64,000 nt of DNA from NCBI RefSeq assembly GCF_009737085.1, contig NZ_WOVL01000020.1, forward strand, positions 28,302 to 92,301, written 5' to 3'. The position numbers and the translations under genes were made by a program. The DNA comes from Paenibacillus sp. NEAU-GSW1 (GTDB lineage: Bacteria > Bacillota > Bacilli > Paenibacillales > Paenibacillaceae). Below, in pieces: positions 8,710 to 18,256 of the stretch (the first letter of the stretch is position 1; each line of letters opens with the position of its first letter). The notes under the pieces are model-generated. The model was given only the letters and a program-made list of their open reading frames with translations, was not told where the DNA came from and searched no databases.

Positions 8710-9291
8710 TTAAAGCGCGCTGATGCCGGAAAGCGCCAGTGTGTGAAACATCTGATCCATCTCCACTGCGGAATATGGATTATTCTGTTCCATCCACCAA
8801 GCCAAAATGGACCAAAATGTATTTACAACAAATTCGATCGCTACATCTTGTGGGATTTTTGAAGAAGTTGAGCTTGGCAGAAGTGCTGAGATTTCTTCTC
8901 GAGCTATTTCAGTAAGCATACGTTTTATGTGATACAGGACTAGAACCCCGCTTTGTTTTCCAACTACTGCTCTAAAAATAAGCCTATTTCCTTGTACGTG
9001 TTGCAGCATGGCTAAACTGAAGGAGAACCGATGTCCACCTGATTCTGTCGATAGGGAATGCATGCTGCATTGCTCCTTAAGGAATTCGCGTAGTTGGTCG
9101 ATGCTTCCGAGCAGAAGCTGTTCTTTATCTTGGAAATGAGAATAAAAAGTGGTTCGACCTACGTTTGCCCGATCAATAATGTCTTGTATCGTTATGGCGT
9201 CGTACCCTTTTTCTATTATAAGATCCATCAAAGCTTCAAGCAGCATGTTACGGGTACGCCGTATCCGTCTGTCTTCCTTCATTGCTGTCAT
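8710..9291 (-). CDS. TetR/AcrR family transcriptional regulator
   Basis: 193 residues. The N-terminal TetR HTH is complete: ALMDLIIEKGYDAITIQDIIDRANVGRTTFYSHFQDKEQLLL. The C-terminal domain resembles the low-GC Gram-positive TetR type with a long helical effector pocket. It is divergent from the MacB/FtsX-type exporter genes and should repress them until a membrane-active drug or peptide binds. Confidence 0.9.
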   Translation of the reverse strand: MTAMKEDRRIRRTRNMLLEALMDLIIEKGYDAITIQDIIDRANVGRTTFYSHFQDKEQLLLGSIDQLREFLKEQCSMHSLSTESGGHRFSFSLAMLQHVQGNRLIFRAVVGKQSGVLVLYHIKRMLTEIAREEISALLPSSTSSKIPQDVAIEFVVNTFWSILAWWMEQNNPYSAVEMDQMFHTLALSGISAL

Positions 9292-9321
9292 TGTAGCCCC
9301 CCTTTAGGAACAGTTTGAAGT

Positions 9322-9336
9322 GTTTTGTTTCAAAAC
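9322..9336. promoter_or_regulatory. Candidate TetR operator
   Basis: GTTTTG-TTT-CAAAAC is a perfect inverted repeat lying 30 bp upstream of the tetR start and within the divergent intergenic region shared with the exporter. The position suits autoregulation plus control of the exporter. Confidence 0.5.
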
Positions 9337-9444
9337 TAACAATTTGAAGAATGTTGATTATTGTTTCCAGTAATTTAAGAACATTATAATCGAAATGAAA
9401 CATCGTGTTCAATAACTAATCCTATGTAAGGGGAGGTTGGGCCT

Positions 9445-10200
9445 TTGAGCCAGCAAAAAATCATGCGAGAACAAACCAGCGAAAAATCATCGCTAAGTGG
9501 GCAGCTAATTTCGATTAATCGGGTCTCCAAAAGGTATGATACGCCCTCTGGTTCCTTCATGGCTCTACGAGAAGTGAGCCTAGAGGTACGGAAAGGCGAG
9601 TTTGTCGCTATTGTCGGCAAATCAGGCAGTGGGAAATCGACTTTAATCAATTTGATTACCGGTATCGATACGCCCTCTTCTGGAAAAGTAAACGTAGCTT
9701 CAAAGGCTATACACGCTCTGAGTCAGGAGCAATTGGCGATTTGGCGGGGAATAAATGTCGGAGTCATTTTTCAATTTTTTCAATTACTTCCGACTCTTAC
9801 GGTTGCTGAAAATGTAATGCTGCCAATGGATTTTTGCAGAACATATCCGGCACGTGAACGGCGTGAAAGAGCTATATCCCTATTGAGTAAAGTTGGAATT
9901 GCTGAACAGGCAGATAAGCTTCCTGCAGATTTGTCGGGAGGCCAACAGCAGCGTGCAGCAATTGCTCGGGCTCTTGCTAACGATCCGCCTATTCTTGTAG
10001 CCGATGAGCCTACTGGCAATCTTGATTCCCAGACGTCAGATGCAGTCATGCAATTATTCGCAAACCTAGCGATGGAGGGAAAGACGGTTGTAATGGTGAC
10101 GCATGAGCGTGATCTAAGCCGATACTTTACGAGAACGATCACATTAGCTGATGGATCTGTTGTCACTGAATTGCCTGCGATAACGGAGGTGAGCATGTAA
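9445..10200 (+). CDS. ABC transporter ATP-binding protein, MacB/LolD type
   Basis: 251 residues. The Walker [10 protein letters not shown], the signature LSGGQQQR, the Walker [13 protein letters not shown] and the switch histidine VMVTHERD are all present. The family powers mechanotransmission through an FtsX-like permease. The TTG start at 9445 is supported by GGGAGG at 9431-9436. The stop overlaps the start of the permease gene by one base (TAATG), so the two are translationally coupled. Likely role: export of, or resistance to, antimicrobial peptides or lipophilic drugs. Confidence 0.93.
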   Translation: MSQQKIMREQTSEKSSLSGQLISINRVSKRYDTPSGSFMALREVSLEVRKGEFVAIVGKSGSGKSTLINLITGIDTPSSGKVNVASKAIHALSQEQLAIWRGINVGVIFQFFQLLPTLTVAENVMLPMDFCRTYPARERRERAISLLSKVGIAEQADKLPADLSGGQQQRAAIARALANDPPILVADEPTGNLDSQTSDAVMQLFANLAMEGKTVVMVTHERDLSRYFTRTITLADGSVVTELPAITEVSM

Positions 10201-12611
10201 TGATTAGCCCCCGTTGGAGGAAGTTGCAGCGCGATCTTCGGACAGCGAAGGGCCGCATCATGATGATGGTAATCGCAATTGCTGTCGGAGTATTAGGCGT
10301 TGGAACCATCTTAAGTGCATATACCATTCTCACCCGCGAGATTAGCAGGAATTATCTGAATACTAATCCAGCTTCCGCTTTAATTGAGATGGATAAAGTG
10401 AGCGACTCGTTGGTCAATGCCGTTCGACTCCGTCCTGGAATCGCAGACGCAGAAGCAAGTTCTACGCTTGTAGGGAGGGTCGAGGTCAAACCAGACGAAT
10501 GGATGCCGCTTCTGTTGTTCGTCGTGAAGGATTTTAATGCGATGCGTGTCAATACGTTCCGACCTGATTCTGGTGCATGGCCACCGCCGGATGGCTCTAT
10601 TGTATTGGAACGAGAAGCGCTGCCGCTTGTCAATGCTAAGATTGGCGATGCGCTTAGCATTCAAACCCCAAATGGACCCGAACGAGAAGTTACCCTATCC
10701 GGACTTGTCCATGATCCGGGCTTGGCCCCTGCGGGACAGGAGCAGACCGTATATGGATATATCACCCCTTCAACGTTAGCCTTGTTGGGTGAAAGCCGTA
10801 CACTGCACATCCTAAAAATCGTTGTAAAGGACCAACCTCTCCATGTGACAGCAATCGAACGCACAGTTAGCGAGTTATCCGTATGGTTGAAGCAGCAAGG
10901 GAACACGGTACATGAGATACGCATCCCACCTCCAGGCAAACATCCGCATCAAAATCAGATGAAATCCATTCTGGTCATGATGCTCATCTTTAGCTTACTG
11001 ACACTTCTATTAAGCGCCATACTAACTGCAACGATGATCGGTGGTTTATTGGCGCAACAGGTTCGCCAGATCGGCGTGATGAAAGCGATTGGTGCAAGAT
11101 CTGTCCAAATAGCTAGCCTATATCTTGTATTAATCGTATTGATTGGCATCGTGGCGGTTATGATCGGCTTACCGGCAAGTATTGCAGTCGGACGCTTTTT
11201 TGCAAGTGTGGTGGCCCAGTTGCTGAATTTCACATTATACAGCGAGGCTATTCCTCGCTGGGTTTACATCGTACAGTTGTTCATTGGGGTACTCGTGCCC
11301 TTGTTAATCGCCCTTATCCCGATCTTAAAAGCCACACGGACCACGGTTCGCGAAGCGATCAACGATTTTGGAACAAGCAAGAAGAAATTCGGCACTCGTC
11401 GGTTGGATGCATGGCTCGGGAGAATACGGGGGTTGGATCGCACCCTTATTTTGGCTTTACGCAACACTTTCCGACGAAGGGGTCGCTTATTGCTCACGCT
11501 TAGTCTACTTGCTGCCGCCGGCGGAATGTTCATGACAAGTTTAAATGTAAAATCAGCATGGGAACACAATCTTGCGGATGCAGCGTCTGACCGGCATTAC
11601 GATCTCGAAATTCGTCTGAATCATCCTGAGGCAGAACAAAAAATCATAGCTATCGTCGCAAGTGTTCCTGGTGTTCAGCAAGTAGAGTCGTGGAATCTTG
11701 TTCCCGCCGCAGCACAGCGATCAGATGGTCTGGAAATCGTAAGAACCTATCCTGATGGGGGACATGGCAGCTTTAACATTCGTTCGGTTCCTGCGGGAAG
11801 CACAATGATCCAATTAACGCAGCTAAGTGGACGCTGGCTTCAACCTGGCGATACCGATGCTGTGGTGCTTAACCATACAGCGCATGCTTTATTTCCAACT
11901 GTCAAGGTGGGGGATCGCATCAGCTTAACCGCAAATGGCGGCCCCGTCAATCTGCGTGTAGTCGGCATTGCGCGAGAAATCATAACGCCCGCATCAGCCT
12001 ACGTATCTCCAGATGCATTTGCCAAAATAATGGGTAAAACAGGCCAAACGAATGCCTTGCGAATCGTCATAAACAATCACGACACTAACACAATAAGCTC
12101 TGTTACTAGAGAGATTGAACGAGCACTTGAGAAAGAAAACGTAAGTATAAAAACCGACATTTCTGAGACGAGACTCGACTCAGCGCTTAATGGTCATGTT
12201 TATATTCTCATATTCACATTGATTATGATGGCCGTGCTGATGGCCGTTGTTGGAGGTCTTGGACTCATGTCCACCATGGCCATTAATGTAGTGGAGCGTA
12301 CCCGAGAATTCGGCATCATGCGTACCATCGGCGGTAGATCAGGTACGGTATTACGAAATGTCATAAGCGAAGGGGTCTTCATCGGTCTATTGAGCTGGAC
12401 GATCTCTATTGTGATTTCGCTCCCGTTATCCTTCTACGTCGGCAGGCTGATCGGCAATTTAGCATTTAAGTCACCGCTGCCCTTGGTTTTGTCACCTATG
12501 GCTGTTGTTATTTGGTTAACGGTTATCGTACTCGGATCCATTGCAGCAAGTGCATATCCAGCTAAGCAAGCCTCACGGCTGACCATTCGGGAAACGCTCG
12601 CTCATATTTAA
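10200..12611 (+). CDS. FtsX-like permease of an ABC exporter
   Basis: 803 residues. An N-terminal membrane helix (IMMMVIAIAVGVLGVGTIL) is followed by a large extracytoplasmic domain, three helices around residues 260-390, a second periplasmic-type domain (about 430-660) and three C-terminal helices containing the FtsX motif EFGIMRTIGGRSGTVLRNVISEG. The duplicated layout (two FtsX domains in one chain) means one protein could supply both transmembrane halves. It is coupled to the ATPase gene and under the presumed control of the divergent TetR protein. Confidence 0.92.
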   Translation: MISPRWRKLQRDLRTAKGRIMMMVIAIAVGVLGVGTILSAYTILTREISRNYLNTNPASALIEMDKVSDSLVNAVRLRPGIADAEASSTLVGRVEVKPDEWMPLLLFVVKDFNAMRVNTFRPDSGAWPPPDGSIVLEREALPLVNAKIGDALSIQTPNGPEREVTLSGLVHDPGLAPAGQEQTVYGYITPSTLALLGESRTLHILKIVVKDQPLHVTAIERTVSELSVWLKQQGNTVHEIRIPPPGKHPHQNQMKSILVMMLIFSLLTLLLSAILTATMIGGLLAQQVRQIGVMKAIGARSVQIASLYLVLIVLIGIVAVMIGLPASIAVGRFFASVVAQLLNFTLYSEAIPRWVYIVQLFIGVLVPLLIALIPILKATRTTVREAINDFGTSKKKFGTRRLDAWLGRIRGLDRTLILALRNTFRRRGRLLLTLSLLAAAGGMFMTSLNVKSAWEHNLADAASDRHYDLEIRLNHPEAEQKIIAIVASVPGVQQVESWNLVPAAAQRSDGLEIVRTYPDGGHGSFNIRSVPAGSTMIQLTQLSGRWLQPGDTDAVVLNHTAHALFPTVKVGDRISLTANGGPVNLRVVGIAREIITPASAYVSPDAFAKIMGKTGQTNALRIVINNHDTNTISSVTREIERALEKENVSIKTDISETRLDSALNGHVYILIFTLIMMAVLMAVVGGLGLMSTMAINVVERTREFGIMRTIGGRSGTVLRNVISEGVFIGLLSWTISIVISLPLSFYVGRLIGNLAFKSPLPLVLSPMAVVIWLTVIVLGSIAASAYPAKQASRLTIRETLAHI

Positions 12612-12643
12612 AGTGGTTACTATCGTTGAAGGGACGATTGGAT

Positions 12644-12775
12644 TTGACAAAAATAATTAGAAATACAGTGGTTGTAATTGTTGTTCTCGTAGCTGTTGGT
12701 TTTACCCTCCATATGCTCGACCCGTTTAATAATCTCGACCTTATTGGCACTTTAAAAAAATTGCATGGTGACTGA
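12644..12775 (+). CDS. Small single-membrane-helix protein
   Basis: A 43-codon frame begins at a TTG (12644-12646) with GAAGGGA about 10 bp before it. It reads LTKIIRNTVVVIVVLVAVGF and then a short polar tail. It has one hydrophobic helix and no recognised domain. It starts 33 bp after the permease stop on the same strand, so it may be an accessory subunit of the exporter. It could also be the surviving start of a truncated gene, because a gene fragment on the other strand follows at once. Confidence 0.4.
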   Translation: MTKIIRNTVVVIVVLVAVGFTLHMLDPFNNLDLIGTLKKLHGD

Positions 12776-13090
12776 TTCTTTTTTTCTTATAGATTGGTGT
12801 GAGTTATTGAAGTTATCCGTTTTAATATGCGCTTGCCCGATTCCGATAATAATTGTCCCTGGAATCACTCCCCAGGCATTGCCTGAAGCCGATAAATGGG
12901 TTAGTAACAGGAAGCCAATACCTCCAAGTGCCATTCCCGATGCGATGGTCCCCGATACTCCGACCTTAGCCAGCATGGGAGTGATAAGTTTTGCTCCCAG
13001 GAACGCACTAAGGGTGAGCCAACCCGAGACGGGAGATTGAATCAGATAGTAGACGACGAGAAGGCACGGAAGAAGGGCTAGAAAAGCAAA
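12752..13090 (-). pseudogene. MFS transporter fragment
   Basis: Minus-strand reading gives FAFLALLPCLLVVYYLIQSP, then GWLTLSAFLGAKLITPMLAKVG and ALGGIGFLLLTHLSASGNAW: three membrane helices of the middle of a DHA2/EmrB-type drug transporter. The homology-like part stops near 12830, where an unrelated tail (KTDNFNNSH) takes over. No start codon precedes the fragment. It is a remnant cut at both ends. Confidence 0.65.
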
Positions 13091-13136
13091 TAAGAGCGGG
13101 ACGTGAGGTTGTGGTAGCCTGCGCCCCGCTCTTATT
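13089..13136. terminator. Hairpin with 12-bp perfect arms
   Basis: AATAAGAGCGGG and CCCGCTCTTATT flank a 24-base loop. A TTTTT follows on the plus strand. It could end transcripts from either side; it lies between the MFS remnant and the ABC-2 permease. Confidence 0.6.
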
Positions 13137-13237
13137 GTTTTTACATTATAACGCCCATTTGCATTGTAAGCGTATCCGTCATGTTATAGGCACCACGAAG
13201 TTGAAAACTGCTTCATTCCGATCCTGCGTTCCTTCCC

Positions 13238-14263
13238 CTATAACACCCGATGTTTCTTTAACGCAAGAACGTTTGCCGAACCAAACAACAAAGAAAATCC
13301 AATGAGCACATATACATCAGCCGCAATAGCAGACCAGCCTTCCCCTCGGATCATAATGTTCCTTAGCGCATCCCCTGCATAAGTAAGAGGCATTATAATT
13401 CCAATTCCACGTAGCCACTCAGCCATAGTCTCAACATTAAATAAACCGGAAAAGAAAATCTGAGGAACGATGACAAGCGGGATGAATTGACTCATCTGCG
13501 TTTCGTTGTTTGCGAAGGTAGATAGAAATATGCCGAGTGTCAAGGCAGCGCATGCCATTAAAAGTGCAATCAACAGTACATACCAGAAGGAACCGTTCAT
13601 CATCATACCAAGCACTTTAATACTAAACAAAACGATTAACACAGCCTGTATCGCGGCAAATATCCCAAATCCCACCAAATAACCAGCAACGATTTCCCAT
13701 CGTTTCAGCGGTGACGCCATCAATCGCTCTAACGTTCCTCCTGTTCGCTCTCTTAAGAAAGCTACCCCAGAAAGCAGGAAGACCAAGATGAATGAGAAAT
13801 ATCCAAGCAAAACGGGACCGAAATTGTCAAATTTCGCCATATCCTCCGAACCATGCAAATAGGAAACGTGAGTTTTAAACAATTCCTCAATTTGACCATC
13901 CTGAAAAATCTGCTGAAGAGTAAGCAGCACTGCCTTGTTAACGGACGGATCACTGCCTTCCAGCCTAACATCTGGTACGGAATCGTTTATGCTGAGCACC
14001 GCGTCAATATGATCGTCTTTCAATTCCTGCTCTGCTTTTTCTGCTTCGTAACGATGGATTTTTGCCCCCTGTTCCTCCAACTTGCTTATTAATGTTTCGG
14101 GAGCATTCACTACCGCGATCTCCGGTTTGTATTCGGAACCATTAAATACAAGATACAGCATCAGCATAATCACGATTGGAGCGACAAACAGCAGTGCGAG
14201 TGACCGCTTGTCGTGAGAAAATTGACGGATGATTCGAATGATAAGCGCTAATATTCTGCTCAT
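13238..14263 (-). CDS. ABC-2 type exporter permease
   Basis: 341 residues. It has one N-terminal helix (SLALLFVAPIVIMLMLYLVF), an extracytoplasmic domain of about 130 residues, then five helices with the ABC-2 signature around PLKRWEIVAGYLVGFGIFAAIQAV. This is the YhgE/DrrB-like ABC2_membrane_3 layout used in drug and lipid exporters. Its start overlaps the stop of the ATPase gene by 4 bp (ATGA). It is the last gene of the three-gene operon under MarR-type operators. Confidence 0.9.
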   Translation of the reverse strand: MSRILALIIRIIRQFSHDKRSLALLFVAPIVIMLMLYLVFNGSEYKPEIAVVNAPETLISKLEEQGAKIHRYEAEKAEQELKDDHIDAVLSINDSVPDVRLEGSDPSVNKAVLLTLQQIFQDGQIEELFKTHVSYLHGSEDMAKFDNFGPVLLGYFSFILVFLLSGVAFLRERTGGTLERLMASPLKRWEIVAGYLVGFGIFAAIQAVLIVLFSIKVLGMMMNGSFWYVLLIALLMACAALTLGIFLSTFANNETQMSQFIPLVIVPQIFFSGLFNVETMAEWLRGIGIIMPLTYAGDALRNIMIRGEGWSAIAADVYVLIGFSLLFGSANVLALKKHRVL

Positions 14264-14988
14264 GCTGTTACACCTCCAAATTTAAGAAATGCCTGTTCAA
14301 GCGATTCCGATGATGATTCTTGCTTTAACTCCTCCGGAGAACCAATCGCGATCAATCGCCCATCACGTATCATCCCTAGATGATCACACTTTTCCGCTTC
14401 GTCCATTACATGCGTGGTAACGAGTACTGTTGTACCGTTTTTGCTCAATCTGCGTAGTTCTCCCCATATTGATTGTCGAAGCACGGGATCGATGCCAACC
14501 GTCGGTTCGTCAAGGATAAGAATTTCCGGTTTATGCAGCATTGCGATTGCCAAGGAGAGGCGACGCTTCATTCCGCCCGAGTAGTTGATCACTAGTTTAT
14601 TCAAATCATGAGACAAATTGACGAGCTCCGTAACCTCGGCAATTCGTTGTTTTTTAATTGCGCCCTTTAATCCGAATATCGAAGCAAAAAAATCCAAATT
14701 TTGAACAGCTGTTAGTTCCGAATAAAGAGCGTCGGACTGTGCCATATATCCGATTTTATGCATCATGGATAGATTGGGCATCTTCTCGTTTAAGACATAC
14801 AAATCACCGGAAGCTGCCCGTTCAATCCCGACAATCAATTTAATTAAAGTCGTTTTGCCCGATCCTGAAGGGCCGAGCAAGCCAAAAACTTCAGATCGGG
14901 AAATGGATAACCGGATATCATTAAGAACGCTTTTTTTATCGAAATATTTATTGACTCCCTCTATACGAATGCACGTATCTTGTGTCAA
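14260..14988 (-). CDS. ABC exporter ATP-binding protein (DrrA/CcmA type)
   Basis: 242 residues. The Walker A GPSGSGKTT, the signature YSGGMKRR, the Walker B ILILDEPTVGIDP and the H-loop VTTHVMDEAEKCDHLGMI are all visible; the last is typical of the DrrA drug-export subfamily. It overlaps the preceding ArsA-like gene and the following permease gene by 4 bp each, so the three proteins are made together. Confidence 0.93.
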   Translation of the reverse strand: MTQDTCIRIEGVNKYFDKKSVLNDIRLSISRSEVFGLLGPSGSGKTTLIKLIVGIERAASGDLYVLNEKMPNLSMMHKIGYMAQSDALYSELTAVQNLDFFASIFGLKGAIKKQRIAEVTELVNLSHDLNKLVINYSGGMKRRLSLAIAMLHKPEILILDEPTVGIDPVLRQSIWGELRRLSKNGTTVLVTTHVMDEAEKCDHLGMIRDGRLIAIGSPEELKQESSSESLEQAFLKFGGVTA

Positions 14989-16178
14989 GACCGATCCTCT
15001 CCTTTAGTTGTTTTATCTCCAAACTGGATGATCAATTTCTGATCTGAAAACCGCGCTCCAGCAATGGGTCTCCCCAATAACGCCTTCGGTAGGAGTACCT
15101 TGCGCTTGTATGGTCCTGCTTTTACAGTTAATTCGTCGCCTCTTTGATTGAGTTGAAGTTGATCTTTTTGAACAAACGGTAGAACTAGTTCCAAAGCGTA
15201 TTTGTTATTTTCCTTGCGAATTTCCTGTACTTTTCCCCGATAAAGTACAGCGGCAGCATCTTTATGCACAAATGCCGCTTCGCCGATCCTTTTCAACATC
15301 GTAAGCCCGCATACTTCGGTTTCCATCATGGGGATTCGGAGAATCGGAAGCGGACTAAAGGAGTCGCGGATTTCCTCTTCATACATTTGATGAATACCGT
15401 GCCAAGCAGTCCAGTAACCTGTTCCAGCCTCTGCAGGAAATATCCGATTGATTATAACCGCATCTGTATTGAACCCTGAAAGATTCAAGTAGGTAAATGC
15501 CCTCCTCGCTTCGGCGATCACCATCTTTTCAGGATTAACGACTAATCTGACCGACGTAATTTCAGGATCAAGTATTATTTTTTGCAGCTTTTCCAACTCA
15601 CGTACGAATGCCGCAAGACTGTTAAGAACATTATCGTCAGGGAGTTCCAATCCTCCCGTAACGACTTTCGCAACCGGACGAACAATTTTCAAGAGTCGCC
15701 GCTCAACGGGAAATACTTTTTCAAGCCACCAATTGAGCAAATCGGGATAGCTTAACAGCCTCAACGTTTCCCCAGTCGGAGCGCAGTCAACAATGATCGC
15801 GTCATAATGGCCACTCATCGCATGGCTCCTGATTTCCATGAGACTGAAGAGTTCTTCCAAACCAGGAATAACGAGCATTTCCTCGGTAGAAATGTCGTCC
15901 AGCTTGGCCCAACTTATCATCCCTGACAGCCATTTCTGAACGATTCCCCAATGTTTTTCAGTTTCCTGAAGACTGTCCACTTCCAGTCCCCATAATCGCT
16001 CATTAATTTGTACCGGCTCGCTGCCTAACTGTAAATCGAAAGAATCAGACAAACTGTGGGCTGCATCTGTACTCAATATCAATGTTCGATTCCCTTGCTC
16101 AGCAAGCCTTAATGCAGTTGCTGCGGCAACGCTCGTTTTCCCGACTCCGCCTTTTCCGGTGTATATGATGATTCTCAT
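14985..16178 (-). CDS. ArsA/Get3-family ATPase with C-terminal HSP20-like domain
   Basis: 397 residues. The deviant Walker A GKGGVGKTSVAAATALRLA and the switch motif DAAHSLSDSF place it in the ArsA/Get3 class; the second catalytic segment VDCAPTGETLRLL follows. The last ~90 residues (from about 310) look like the small beta-sandwich HSP20-like domain found at the C-terminus of some bacterial ArsA homologues (ELVLPFVQKDQL...GDELTVKAGPYKRKVLLP). It has a single ATPase half, so it must dimerise. No arsenic genes are nearby; it heads an operon with an ABC-2 exporter. It could act as a chaperone or targeting factor for the exporter or its cargo. That role is inference. Confidence 0.9.
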   Translation of the reverse strand: MRIIIYTGKGGVGKTSVAAATALRLAEQGNRTLILSTDAAHSLSDSFDLQLGSEPVQINERLWGLEVDSLQETEKHWGIVQKWLSGMISWAKLDDISTEEMLVIPGLEELFSLMEIRSHAMSGHYDAIIVDCAPTGETLRLLSYPDLLNWWLEKVFPVERRLLKIVRPVAKVVTGGLELPDDNVLNSLAAFVRELEKLQKIILDPEITSVRLVVNPEKMVIAEARRAFTYLNLSGFNTDAVIINRIFPAEAGTGYWTAWHGIHQMYEEEIRDSFSPLPILRIPMMETEVCGLTMLKRIGEAAFVHKDAAAVLYRGKVQEIRKENNKYALELVLPFVQKDQLQLNQRGDELTVKAGPYKRKVLLPKALLGRPIAGARFSDQKLIIQFGDKTTKGEDRS

Positions 16179-16192
16179 CGGCTTCCTCCATT

Positions 16193-16210
16193 TAATACGA
16201 AATCGTATTA
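16193..16210. promoter_or_regulatory. MarR-type operator before the ArsA/ABC operon
   Basis: TAATACGA-AA-TCGTATTA has perfect 8-bp arms and lies 14 bp upstream of the ArsA-like start. The same core recurs upstream of the marR gene, so the MarR protein probably binds both. Confidence 0.7.
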
Positions 16211-16244
16211 TTTATTTAAAAAAATATGCTTTCTATTTGTTACA

Positions 16245-16727
16245 CTATTCGATCGGGATATTTCTGAACTTCCGTTCCTTATTAATAGCCGATTCCACGT
16301 TTTTTTGCTGCAATGCTTTCCCGACTTTAAGAGCTAATGTAACAAATTGATTTAACTCCTCTGGACTTAAGGCTTTTTGAACGCGGGTTATTACACTTTC
16401 AACGACGCTCCTTGCCTGCTGAGCCAAGAGATTTCCCTTATCTGTTAGTGTAACAAGAATGACGCGTTGGTCATCATTAGACTGTTTTCGCTCAATCAGA
16501 CCTTTGCGAACGAGACGTTTGGCTAAGCTTGTAATCGTACTAAGCGGCGCGCCTAATTCAGATGCAAGTGCGGACATCGCCATCTCACCACGAAAAGATA
16601 ACACAATCAGCGCTGACAATTCTGATCGATTAACCTCTCTTTCTAATCCCGATGTTTCGGGAATAAGACTTAAGGGTTTAAGACCGCTTTTCAAAAAAAA
16701 TTCCAATATTTGCTCCAAGACAGGCAC
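16245..16727 (-). CDS. MarR family transcriptional regulator
   Basis: 160 residues with the MarR winged HTH: MAMSALASELGAPLSTITSLAKRLVRKGLIERKQSNDDQRVILVTLT, the wing being the DDQR loop. It is immediately upstream of the ArsA/ABC-2 operon, in the same direction. Copies of an ACGAAATCGT-type palindrome flank it on both sides, so autoregulation and repression of the exporter operon are likely. Confidence 0.92.
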   Translation of the reverse strand: MPVLEQILEFFLKSGLKPLSLIPETSGLEREVNRSELSALIVLSFRGEMAMSALASELGAPLSTITSLAKRLVRKGLIERKQSNDDQRVILVTLTDKGNLLAQQARSVVESVITRVQKALSPEELNQFVTLALKVGKALQQKNVESAINKERKFRNIPIE

Positions 16728-16734
16728 TCTCCAA

Positions 16735-16783
16735 TTAATACGAAATCGTAACTCACGACCATTTTACTACGATATCGTATGAA
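16735..16783. promoter_or_regulatory. Two MarR-type operators upstream of marR
   Basis: TAATACGAAATCGTAACT (about 16736-16753) repeats the site at 16193 with one degenerate arm. TACGATATCGTA (about 16769-16780) is a related perfect palindrome. Both lie just upstream of the regulator start at 16727. From here to 17187 I see no gene. Confidence 0.65.
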
Positions 16784-17187
16784 ATTCAAGTTGTCGAAAG
16801 ATAATCATTAAAAATCGATTGTGCTTACGAGGTGGCACGACCTGACTTACAGTGCCTCAATCGGCATTCACATTCTATCTGTTTGCTTTGATTATTTAAT
16901 AACTAAAAAAAATTCGAGCCATTTGCATGCCATCTTTAAGTCCAGCATGGTACATCCATTCCATTGCAATCGTGTGCCGGTAGTTAAGCGTTTCTTCCCA
17001 TTTGAGAACGAGCTAAGATTGATGGAGGGGATGGCGCTGCAATCATCGTACAGAAGCCTCAGTAAGATGGCTCTTAAGGAAGATAGGGCATATGTGTCGA
17101 CGATCAATTCCCGATCAGGAGCTGCGTAAGGACGGACATCGAATCGTTCTGATCGACACGGCGCGAATTCGGGATTTCTGCAGACGA

Positions 17188-17218
17188 AAGGGCCCTCACT
17201 TTGTCGGTGATGGCCCTT
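17188..17218 (-). terminator. Hairpin downstream of the 17.3-kb phosphotransferase gene
   Basis: AAGGGCCCTCAC and GTGATGGCCCTT pair over 12 bp with one mismatch. The hairpin lies 57 bp after the stop of the minus-strand phosphotransferase gene. Confidence 0.55.
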
Positions 17219-17274
17219 ACTCGAACTCGCATTAATTCAACTATTGTTTTCTTTCCCGAATCAATCACGGTTTC

Positions 17275-18249
17275 TCATTCCCAGAATGGAGTGCCTGTGA
17301 ATAAAAAACTTTCACCATTTGCATACCTGCCGAATTCACGGGACGCAGACTTTTGCACGTCCATCGGTAGCCAGTCGTTCACGTCAGGCAGACCGAGAGC
17401 GTTCCTCATCACGATTAGCCGCATAGCAATAAACAATCCTTCTATCTGTGCCACATAATCATCCGGTAACGGAAAGTGCTCTCTATACCATTCAATATAT
17501 TGCTGTCTGGCGCTGGGGTGAATATAGAAGAATGTGATGGCCAAGTCGGTGAGAAAATAACCAAATCCACTCGCGCCAAAATCAATGGGATTTGAAAAAC
17601 CGTCTACATACACGATATTCGGAGGAACGAGATCCCCGTGCAATAGGCCCCAAGTCGACTTATTTTTAGGTAACGTGTCAAGCAGGGCCATTGCTCTTTC
17701 CCCCGCGGCCTCAAGGATTTGCATATCTTGTGCATCTAACGTCCCCTCCTGCATCTGCTGCTTGAGCAAGTCCAAAGCAGACCTTATGCGTGCACGATTA
17801 ATAGTTGGACGGATAAAAGATGAAGGTGGCTCCCACTTACTAGCATGTTGGTGCAAAGCTGCCGTCATCTCAGCGGTGGATTTCATTTCTTGTTCATTAG
17901 TAAAGAATGGCTTTTGCTCGCCTTCTACCCAACTGAGCATGGTACAATTCATATCGCCTACCTGCGTAACATACGACCCTTGCCGATTGAGTTGCGGTAC
18001 GGGGAGGGTGAGATCAGTATCGCGATTAAGCGCAGCTAACCACACCAACTCGGAATCCAGCACATCTGGACTCGTCCACATTTTCTCAAGCGTACTGATT
18101 ATCGATTCGTGAACACGCAGACTGTATAATGACCCCTGATCATCTTCAATTTTGAAAACCGCAGCACCGCTTTGAGCTATGGGCGATACGGATACAACGT
18201 TTATATCGTACTGTGCAAGCGCATGCTGCGCAAGGTTTGCATTATCCAT
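17275..18249 (-). CDS. Phosphotransferase of the aminoglycoside phosphotransferase (APH/CotH-kinase-like) fold
   Basis: 324 residues. The catalytic loop is HGDLVPPNIVY (about residues 205-215) and the metal-binding aspartate follows in NPIDFGASGFG. The N-lobe nucleotide-binding part is degenerate (AVFKIEDDQGSLYSLRVHE). Proteins of this fold phosphorylate small molecules such as antibiotics, choline, homoserine or sugars; the substrate cannot be inferred. It is a single gene, not part of an operon. Confidence 0.85.
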   Translation of the reverse strand: MDNANLAQHALAQYDINVVSVSPIAQSGAAVFKIEDDQGSLYSLRVHESIISTLEKMWTSPDVLDSELVWLAALNRDTDLTLPVPQLNRQGSYVTQVGDMNCTMLSWVEGEQKPFFTNEQEMKSTAEMTAALHQHASKWEPPSSFIRPTINRARIRSALDLLKQQMQEGTLDAQDMQILEAAGERAMALLDTLPKNKSTWGLLHGDLVPPNIVYVDGFSNPIDFGASGFGYFLTDLAITFFYIHPSARQQYIEWYREHFPLPDDYVAQIEGLFIAMRLIVMRNALGLPDVNDWLPMDVQKSASREFGRYANGESFLFTGTPFWE

Positions 18250-18256
18250 TCTGACA

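Noticed and set aside
16821..17129. 102-codon plus-strand frame
   Set aside because: No ribosome site, no recognisable composition, and an equally long frame on the other strand; the region looks non-coding.
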